NCBI GenBank assembly: GCA_018713405.1
Contig: DVOR01000160.1
Span: 1 to 6,116, forward strand
DNA length: 6,116 nt
Source of the DNA: Candidatus Spyradenecus faecavium
GTDB taxonomy: Bacteria; Verrucomicrobiota; Kiritimatiellia; RFP12; DVOR01
Direction: 5' to 3'
Under the pieces are notes generated by a model that was given only the letters and a program-made list of their open reading frames with translations, was not told the origin of the DNA and did not search any database. Position 1 is the first letter of the stretch; each line of letters opens with the position of its first letter. Positions 1 through 3,794 of the stretch are shown here, in pieces. The translations under genes were made by a program, and so were the position numbers.

Positions 1-159
1 ATGACGTGGATGATGCCCATCATGATGCTCTTCTTCTTCTACTCCATGCCCTCGGCCCTCTGCCTCTACTGGACGGTCTCCCAGGCCCTCTCCATCCTCC
101 AGATGTGGCACATCCAGCGCACCGCCGCCAAGGAACAGGCCGCCGCCCTCGCGAAATAA
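1..159 (+). CDS. yidC: Membrane protein insertase YidC, C-terminal fragment (5' end outside window)
   Basis: This is the last 52 codons of the YidC/Oxa1-family insertase, which places proteins into the inner membrane alone or with SecYEG. The frame is open from base 1 to TAA at 157-159. It encodes one very hydrophobic segment (about residues 5-34 of the fragment) containing MMPIMMLFFFYSMPSALCLY. This matches the last transmembrane helix of YidC, where an MP-x-hydrophobic-FP/MP-S-G/A-L-LY-W/Y pattern is typical. A short Ala/Lys/Gln-rich cytoplasmic tail follows, ending in AAALAK. The ATG at base 1 is internal: YidC is normally several hundred residues long, so the gene begins upstream. The last 38 codons lie in a direct repeat (44-355 and 2763-3074), so this 3' end may have been supplied by the integrated element. 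Identification is firm; the origin of the 3' end is inference. Confidence 0.88.
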   Translation: MTWMMPIMMLFFFYSMPSALCLYWTVSQALSILQMWHIQRTAAKEQAAALAK

Positions 160-355
160 GCCTGGCCCCCAACCCTACAAAAAGCCCCGACCACCCGGCC
201 GGGACTTTTTGTTGTCGAAGGTTCCTTACGCCACGCGCCGAGACGGATGGGAAGTCGCCAAAGAAGCACGGAAGGGAGACGTCGTCTTCATCGACCCGGC
301 GTACCTTGGCGTGCAAGCTTACGACGGAAGCAAAGACAGTGTCACCTCGCGCGAC
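44..355 (+). repeat. Direct repeat block 1, left copy (yidC 3' end, terminator, methyltransferase start); candidate attL
   Basis: Aligns without gaps to 2763-3074 (offset 2719). Identity is very high up to about base 260 (I count six substitutions over roughly 215 bases) and lower after that, ending abruptly at the shared GCGAC at 351-355. It starts within yidC at CCATGCC and includes the stop codon, the terminator and the first part of the methyltransferase-like fragment. The yidC part differs from the other copy at four bases: two silent, one Leu/Ile and one Ala/Thr. This is the pattern expected of an attachment site that rebuilds the 3' end of its target gene. The exact core cannot be placed from sequence alone; it most likely lies between 44 and about 160. 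Confidence 0.85.
179..210 (+). terminator. Rho-independent terminator of yidC, left copy
   Basis: Eleven-base arms at 179-189 (five A, then GCCCCG) and 200-210 (CGGGAC, then five T), with a 10-base loop. One C-A mismatch interrupts the stem; the right-hand copy at 2898-2929 pairs perfectly. It lies 20 bases after the yidC stop. Because it is inside the direct repeat, an incoming element would supply a terminator along with the gene end. Confidence 0.8.
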
Positions 356-385
356 ACTTTACGAAAACGCGACGCTTGCCCGTGA
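212..385 (+). pseudogene. Fragment of a D12-class (Dam-like) adenine methyltransferase, left copy
   Basis: This open stretch is related to the longer one at 2931-3560. It contains GDVVFIDPAYLG, resembling motif IV (DPPY) of D12-class N6-adenine DNA methyltransferases, which transfer a methyl group from S-adenosylmethionine to adenine in DNA. Here DPPY reads DPAY. The S-adenosylmethionine-binding N-terminal half (motif I, FxGxG) is absent: the frame begins directly after the yidC terminator with no convincing start codon or ribosome binding site. Homology to the right copy stops at 355, and the frame closes at TGA 383-385 after unrelated residues. Several differences between the copies fall in third codon positions (CTT/CTC, GCT/GCG), as expected of sequence that was once coding. 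It is certainly not an intact enzyme. The family assignment rests on one motif and the general layout and is moderate. Confidence 0.45.
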
Positions 386-880
386 TGACCCAGACACCAA
401 ACACGGCGACAGAACGTGCGTATCTTGAGGTTCGCCTCGCCGATTGTCGTCGAACGCCAGAGCGTGATGATTAAGGCAACCGCGTGGCTCACCGTAAAAC
501 GAGCGAGCAACACGGAAACCGCGTCTGCTCGCTCGAGTTGCTGGAATTTGAAGAGGCTCGCCAACGAAGCGCGAACACCGCCAGCACGGCCCTTCCGCGC
601 GCCCGAAACCTCACCCCCACTATCACAAATCCTGGAGCGGAAGTCAAGGACAATGTCGACCCGCGCAAGACGAGCGCGAGCAGAAGGATACGCACGGCAT
701 CTCCCCGACGCGTCCAGGAACATCGCGCGCGCCTCCATCGGCGGACGGCGACAGACGGAGTACCGGGGAGACCGGCGCTCCCCGATCCACACTCGATGAA
801 GGTGGCTCTGTGTCACACCTAGTTCCGCCACCAACCGACCCACTTCTAGCACCCGGGGCTTCCGCTCAACCACCTTTAAC
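386..880. other. Degenerate region without a convincing gene; contains left copy of repeat block 2
   Basis: Several frames are open here (for example 416-799 and 484-822 on the plus strand), but none has a recognisable domain, a good ribosome binding site or the C-ending codon style of the flanking genes. Bases 386-618 do not obviously match the corresponding part of the right-hand unit. Bases 619-763 do. In the frame of 416-799 the last part of that match reads ARAEGYARHLPDASRN and continues, with mostly silent differences from the other copy, so an ancestral gene may have used this frame. Bases 764-880 show nothing I can name. Confidence 0.5.
619..763 (+). repeat. Direct repeat block 2, left copy
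   Basis: Matches 3435-3579 at offset 2816. The 97-base change of offset from block 1 means the left copy lost or replaced sequence between 355 and 619. Identity is moderate in the first 50 bases and high from 671 onward. In the second half, six of the eight differences between 726 and 763 fall in the third codon position of the frame 416-799: CGC/CGA, GGC/GGT, CAG/CAA, GAG/GAA, TAC/TAT and the third base of GCG/GTA. Confidence 0.75.
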
Positions 881-909
881 TTGCCTATGACAGGCTCCTT
901 TGCTATCAT
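881..909 (+). promoter_or_regulatory. Predicted sigma-70-type promoter of the repressor cluster
   Basis: A -35-like TTGCCT (881-886) and a -10-like TATCAT (904-909) are separated by 17 bases. The -10 is preceded by TGC, giving an extended -10 element. It lies 73 bases upstream of the repressor start, and no other gene start intervenes. It is the only good promoter seen upstream of the six-ORF cluster, so it may drive all of them. Confidence 0.5.
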
Positions 910-920
910 TCAAGTGAATA

Positions 921-939
921 TGCGGTAATCACTGCCGTA
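921..939. promoter_or_regulatory. Possible repressor operator (imperfect palindrome)
   Basis: CGGTAATCACTGCCG (923-937) is an imperfect palindrome centred on base 930: seven of nine positions per arm pair when the outer T/A pair at 921/939 is included and the central base is excluded, with mismatches at 922/938, 926/934 and 928/932 among those examined. It lies just downstream of the predicted -10 and upstream of the repressor gene, where an autoregulatory repressor would block transcription. No second copy was noticed, so the assignment is tentative. Confidence 0.25.
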
Positions 940-981
940 AACCACAACACAATAGTACAAAACAAAAAGGACAAGAGGGAA

Positions 982-1669
982 ATGACAGAAAGGTACACGC
1001 TTCGAGAGCGATGCATCCGCCTTGGCCTTTCCCAGGGGAAACGCTGTGAAATTTCGAAACTTAGTCGCCCACACTACGCGGAAGTTGAGGCCGGGAGAAA
1101 GCCACTGATGGACAAAACGTGTACGAAATTAGAGCATGCCTTCGAACTTATCGAGCGAGGAGAAAATAAAAACGAACAAAAGCGGACAACAGAAGCGATC
1201 AACACGCTATCTCTCGCCACGATGCCTCAGCCCGCCCCTGTCGAGCCCGTCGCCGTCACCCGCAGAATCCCCGTCGTCGGACTCGCCGCCGCAACCATGT
1301 ACGACCCCGCCCTCTCCCAAATCTGCGACCTCTGGGATGCCTCCAACGAAACCGTCCCCTGCGTTATCGACCGTGACGGTATCTTCGCCGTCCGTATCCA
1401 GGGCGACAGCATGGAGCCTGACCTCCACGATGGCGACGTCGTAGCCATCGACCCCAACACACTCCCCGCCACCGGAGACGTCGCCATCGTCTGCCTCCGC
1501 ACCAAAGGCCTCGTCATCAAGCGTTGGGTATTGGAGAAACGGCATCATCCGCCTCGAATCCCTCAACCCCGCCGGCAAGACCTATAAATGGACCAAGGAC
1601 GAGGTTCATCAGCAAGGCCTCATCCTTTGGCGCTGGAAGGTCCTCGGCATCCTCTGGCACAAACTCTGA
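982..1669 (+). pseudogene. Phage-type S24 repressor (HTH plus LexA/CI-like peptidase), frameshifted
   Basis: The N-terminal 60 residues resemble an XRE-type DNA-binding domain (ISKLSRPHYAEVEAGRKPL matches the recognition helix and following ExGR turn). After a linker, an S24 peptidase domain begins near residue 95. The catalytic Ser143 sits in GDSMEPDLHDGDVV and the Lys general base is probably Lys180 in GLVIKRW. Such proteins hold a prophage or satellite silent and are inactivated by RecA-stimulated self-cleavage. The frame as read ends at 1587, but moving by one base at the GGG of 1526-1528 gives YWRNGIIRLESLNP, then WKVLGILWHKL and a stop at 1667-1669. That is a proper S24 C-terminus, making about 228 residues in all. 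One extra G therefore breaks the gene, or is a sequencing error. The expected Ala-Gly cleavage site is not obvious; the region reads VVGLAAATMYD. A purine-rich stretch (AGAGGG, 974-979) precedes the start at close spacing. Confidence 0.8.
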
Positions 1670-1687
1670 CACACGAAAGGACACGAC

Positions 1688-1978
1688 ATGAACGACGAAA
1701 ATAACACGCCAAAGGCGACCGCATTCATCACTGCACCTCTCCTGCAACTACTCCATAAAAAAGTGGGTGGGAAAGACAACGCGTTCGCCGCGCTCTTCGA
1801 AAACAAGAAGACCAAAAAGCCGTACACCGGTGGCGCCTACGCAAACATGGAGCGTGGTACTACCCCCATCACCGAAGACTTCGCAAAGGCCGCGCTCGAC
1901 ACCATCGCCGAAGCCCTTCGCCTATACGGACCGACAAAACGCTTCATCGAGGAAACCACGAATGACAAAGACAAATAA
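1688..1978 (+). CDS. Small hypothetical protein, possibly HTH (Cro-like)
   Basis: 96 residues. The start is supported by AAAGGA at 1676-1681, six bases before the ATG. The gene lies 18 bases after the restored stop of the repressor and its last bases overlap the next small ORF. I do not recognise a named family. Residues 48-62 (TGGAYANMERGTTPI) look like the third helix and following turn of an XRE/Cro fold, where an aromatic-x-N-x-E-R-G pattern is common. A predicted amphipathic helix follows at 63-80 (EDFAKAALDTIAEALRLY), and the tail is charged. A Cro-like second regulator next to a CI-like repressor would fit the layout, but this is inference from position and a short motif. No membrane segment or signal peptide is visible. 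Confidence 0.6.
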   Translation: MNDENNTPKATAFITAPLLQLLHKKVGGKDNAFAALFENKKTKKPYTGGAYANMERGTTPITEDFAKAALDTIAEALRLYGPTKRFIEETTNDKDK

Positions 1979-2039
1979 AAAGCTCCACTCCGACCACGCC
2001 GACATCAAAGCCCTCCTCATCAAACTCGCAGCGAGGTGA
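1962..2039 (+). CDS. Possible 25-residue ORF
   Basis: ATG at 1962 overlaps the 3' end of the preceding gene in another frame and runs to TGA 2037-2039, giving a basic peptide (MTKTNKKLHSDHADIKALLI followed by KLAAR). It fills the gap before the next gene, whose ATG is three bases further on. It could be a real translationally coupled small protein or merely a leader carrying the ribosome binding site (GAGG, 2033-2036) of the gene at 2043. No family is recognisable. Confidence 0.35.
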   Translation: MTKTNKKLHSDHADIKALLIKLAAR

Positions 2040-2042
2040 CCC

Positions 2043-2519
2043 ATGCGTGAGGAGACATACGAAGAGTGGTGCGAGAGGAAGCTAGTGACCGAACTCGCAA
2101 CCAACGCGGCGACGAGCGTGCGACACATCTCCGTCGACGAGGTGCACAGTAAGATTGAGAACAAAAGGTTCCGTATTATCAAGAGCGAAGACGAACTGAC
2201 AAAGGAGGTGAACGAACAAGCATGGACGATGAGGGAGCAGAGGAATCTGTGGGTCAAAGACCTCATCGTCCAAGCCGTGAAGATGAACAGGGGCAACGCC
2301 AAACGTGCGGCGGCCGAGCTCGACTGCAAAGACCTCCCGACGCTCATCGCAGAACACTGGGACGACGGACTGGCACTGAACATCATCGCACGGGTGATGA
2401 GGCGATGCGACACGAGCATAGACTGGGAGTTCCTCGCCATTATTGCAGCCGTCAGCATCGCTGGCCTCCTCACGGCATGGGGGGGGGCAACACTCGTCTC
2501 TCTGTGGCTACTGTCATGA
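2043..2519 (+). CDS. Hypothetical protein with C-terminal transmembrane helix
   Basis: 158 residues. The ATG is preceded by GAGG (2033-2036) at a good distance. The first 128 residues are soluble and charged. Residues 129-157 form a single hydrophobic segment (LAIIAAVSIAGLLTAWGGAT and on), so the protein is probably tail-anchored with its N-terminus in the cytoplasm. Residues 83-104 (RGNAKRAAAELDCKDLPTLI) faintly recall the Fis-type helix-turn-helix pattern of a G-N-x-x-x-A-A-x-x-L core followed by a second helix; this is a weak resemblance only. A run of nine G (2479-2487) encodes the W-G-G part of the membrane helix. The stop overlaps the next start (ATGA, 2516-2519), which suggests translational coupling. 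I cannot assign a function; in phage-like control regions such small membrane proteins can act in exclusion or lysis, but nothing here shows that. Confidence 0.6.
   Translation: MREETYEEWCERKLVTELATNAATSVRHISVDEVHSKIENKRFRIIKSEDELTKEVNEQAWTMREQRNLWVKDLIVQAVKMNRGNAKRAAAELDCKDLPTLIAEHWDDGLALNIIARVMRRCDTSIDWEFLAIIAAVSIAGLLTAWGGATLVSLWLLS
2479..2487 (+). repeat. Homopolymer run of nine G
   Basis: Nine consecutive G lie in the membrane-helix codons of the gene at 2043-2519. With nine, the frame ends at 2519. With ten, the frame would continue through the next ORF to 2623; with eight, it would run into the integrase frame to 2754. Runs of this length are prone to slippage in replication, transcription and sequencing. 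Confidence 0.9.
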
Positions 2520-2623
2520 AAACACACCTCCTCGACAAAAAGACCTTCACCATCGGCGCGAACGGCCTCCCCCTCCTGCTCGCCGCCTTCCTATTCGCCG
2601 CCTTCTGGAGGTCCGAACGGTGA
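2516..2623 (+). CDS. Small membrane protein, 35 residues
   Basis: ATG at 2516 overlaps the preceding stop as ATGA, and the TGA at 2621-2623 overlaps the next start as GTGA. The product has a polar, basic start (MKTHLLDKKTF), one hydrophobic segment at about residues 18-31 (LPLLLAAFLFAAFW) and a charged end (RSER). It looks like a single-pass membrane peptide. There is no separate strong ribosome binding site, so translation would depend on coupling to the upstream gene. The two overlaps support it being real; the function is unknown. Confidence 0.5.
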   Translation: MKTHLLDKKTFTIGANGLPLLLAAFLFAAFWRSER

Positions 2624-2754
2624 AACCCCGCTCGACCAGGTACGGACACGGCACCATCGCCCGATCCAGCAACGGACGATACGACGCCTCCATCTACCTG
2701 CCCGACGGACGCAGGTGCGCACGCCTCCCCTCCCTCGGCGAGGCCAAGGCGTGA
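2620..2754 (+). pseudogene. Tyrosine recombinase (integrase), N-terminal fragment
   Basis: GTG at 2620 has a strong ribosome binding site (GGAGG, 2607-2611, eight bases upstream), supporting this start. The 44 codons read YGHGTIARSSNGRYDASIYL, then PDGRRCARLPSLGEAKA. This matches the N-terminal arm-type DNA-binding domain of phage integrases: a GxI/GTI strand, an NGRY/GKY strand, a DG turn, then E-A-x-x-W-L. The TGA at 2752-2754 stands where the conserved Trp of the A-x-W-L motif is expected, and Leu-Asp-Thr-His follows in frame, so TGG probably became TGA. Nine bases later the yidC repeat begins and no integrase sequence follows. The core-binding and catalytic domains (Arg-His-x-x-Arg, Tyr) are therefore missing. 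The gene cannot make an active recombinase, although a free arm-binding peptide is conceivable. Family assignment is from pattern only. Confidence 0.65.
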
Positions 2755-2762
2755 CTCGACAC

Positions 2763-3074
2763 CCATGCCTTCGGCCCTCTGCCTCTACTGGACGGTCTCC
2801 CAGGCCCTCTCCATCATCCAGATGTGGCACATTCAGCGCACCACCGCCAAGGAACAGGCCGCCGCCCTCGCGAAATAAGCCTGGCCCCCAACCCCACAAA
2901 AAGCCCCGACCACCCGGCCGGGGCTTTTTGTTGTCGAAGGTTCCTTACGCCACGCGCCGAGACGGATGGGAAGTCGCCAGAACAACGACCAAAGGCGACG
3001 TCGTCTTCATCGACCCGACGTACCTCGGCGTGCAAGCGTACGGAGGAAGCAAAGACAACGTCACCTCGCGCGAC
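2763..3074 (+). repeat. Direct repeat block 1, right copy; candidate attR with orphan yidC 3' end
   Basis: Second copy of 44-355. Its first 116 bases hold the last 38 codons of yidC in frame (ATG 2765 to TAA 2876-2878), without the rest of the gene and without a ribosome binding site, so it is not expected to be expressed. Against the left copy the yidC portion has two silent and two conservative changes. This suggests that both evolved as true yidC ends, one in this chromosome and one in another host before transfer. The left edge of the homology lies nine bases after the integrase stop codon. Confidence 0.85.
2898..2929 (+). terminator. Rho-independent terminator, right copy
   Basis: A perfect 11-base stem (2898-2908 with 2919-2929) with a GCCCCG/CGGGGC core, flanked by five A and five T. 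It follows the orphan yidC stop by 19 bases. It would stop transcription coming out of the element cluster and so shield downstream sequence. Confidence 0.88.
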
Positions 3075-3560
3075 GCGAACGACGTCAAAGAGGCCATCAA
3101 GAAGCTTGTCGACCTCGCCAAGACGGCCATCGAGAAAGGCTTCAGCATCGTCTACACCAACGAATTCTCCGACAAGAGCAAGGCCAAGAAGGGCGGACTC
3201 TCGCAGGAGCAATACGCCGACATCTGGAACGAGGCCATGCGACAAATCTGGCAGGAGGTCGGCCAAGAGAACGCGAGCATCGCCTACGTTGACCGAGGGA
3301 AGAAAGACGCGGCGGACGTGCTCATCGTCATCGGGAAGGCCCGAGATGTTCTCGAGCAGGCAATAAAAAATGTCAGAAGGAACGAGAAAACGAGAACGCA
3401 AAACGCGAACCGAGCAGTCCCTTCTGACGCCCCTACTATCGCAAATCCGGCCGAGGAAGTCAACAACGAAGTCGACCCGCAGGCGACGAGCGCGAGCAGA
3501 AGGACGCGCACGGCATCTCCCCGACGTGTCCAGGAACATCGTACGAGCCTCCATCGGTAG
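2931..3560 (+). pseudogene. D12-class (Dam-like) adenine methyltransferase, C-terminal part, right copy
   Basis: This open frame of about 209 codons runs from just after the terminator to TAG 3558-3560. GDVVFIDPTYLG near the start resembles the DPPY motif IV, with DPTY here. Downstream comes an alpha/beta alternation with FSIVYTNEFSD, comparable to the strand carrying the S-N-x-D segment in Dam, and GKKDAADVLIVIG, comparable to the C-terminal K-x-x-E-L-L strand of the family. The N-terminal half with the cofactor motif FxGxG is missing, and there is no plausible start codon or ribosome binding site: the frame emerges from the terminator. It is therefore a headless remnant. The true C-terminus was probably near 3370, because the rest (an Arg/Ser-rich tail) overlaps repeat block 2, where another frame shows the better substitution pattern. 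Alternatives are an unrelated nucleotide-binding protein or another methylase class. Confidence 0.45.
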
Positions 3561-3579
3561 ACGGCGACAAACGGAATAT
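3435..3579 (+). repeat. Direct repeat block 2, right copy
   Basis: Matches 619-763. It ends abruptly at 3579, after which the two units are unrelated. A frame opening at ATG 3370 (MSEGTRKRERKT onward) passes through it. In the second half of the repeat this frame carries the excess of third-position differences, so it is the best candidate for an ancestral gene. That gene is very Arg-rich, unrecognised, and runs on into the guaB 5' region only because no stop happens to intervene. Confidence 0.7.
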
Positions 3580-3733
3580 AGCGGCATCATCGCCAAGCAC
3601 CGACCCAACCTACAACAAGCCCATTGCCAGCCACACAACGCGTACACAGGTGCACAAACCAATCTCTTCCCTTACCATGAGACGTCTTATGTTTGTGATT
3701 ACGTCACTTATAACACACGCTCAAGGAAGCCTC

Positions 3734-3764
3734 TTGCAATTGAACGGGCGGTTTGCTATATAAT
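3734..3764 (+). promoter_or_regulatory. Predicted guaB promoter
   Basis: TTGCAA (3734-3739) serves as -35. TATATAAT (3757-3764) offers TATATA at 17-base spacing, with TGC just upstream as an extended -10, or the perfect TATAAT at 19-base spacing. The start site would lie near 3770, leaving a leader of about 25 bases before the guaB ATG. It lies beyond the right repeat, so guaB expression should not depend on the element. Bases 3580-3733 hold nothing else I can identify. Confidence 0.65.
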
Positions 3765-3794
3765 AGGAGGAAAGCGTAGCAGAAAGGATTTCAT

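Larger units (their letters stand above)
44..2762 (+). mobile_element. Degenerate integrative element at the yidC 3' end
   Basis: The segment is bounded by direct repeats of the yidC 3' end (44 onward and 2763 onward). It carries typical control genes of temperate phages or satellites: an S24 repressor, a possible second small DNA-binding protein, and an integrase N-terminus directly beside the right repeat. No structural, replication or packaging genes are visible, and the three most recognisable genes (repressor, integrase, methyltransferase) are all damaged. At under 3 kb it is too small for a complete phage, so it is either a remnant or a minimal satellite dependent on helper functions. 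The exact ends within the repeats cannot be set. Confidence 0.65.

Noticed and set aside
1207..1578. Minus-strand open frames opposite the repressor
   Set aside because: Acidic, low-complexity shadows of the S24 domain codons.
2752..2754. TGA read as tryptophan (recoded genetic code)
   Set aside because: guaB and yidC use TGG for Trp and end or continue normally, with TGA as the guaB stop; a simple nonsense mutation in a decaying gene explains it better.
2715..2930. N-terminal part of the plus-strand frame 2715-3560 as an extended protein
   Set aside because: This part reads through the integrase end, the yidC repeat and the terminator in the wrong frame; only the part after 2931 resembles a protein family.
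3696..3708. GTGATTACGTCAC as an operator upstream of guaB
   Set aside because: Only four-base arms, no second copy, and no known regulator to match it.
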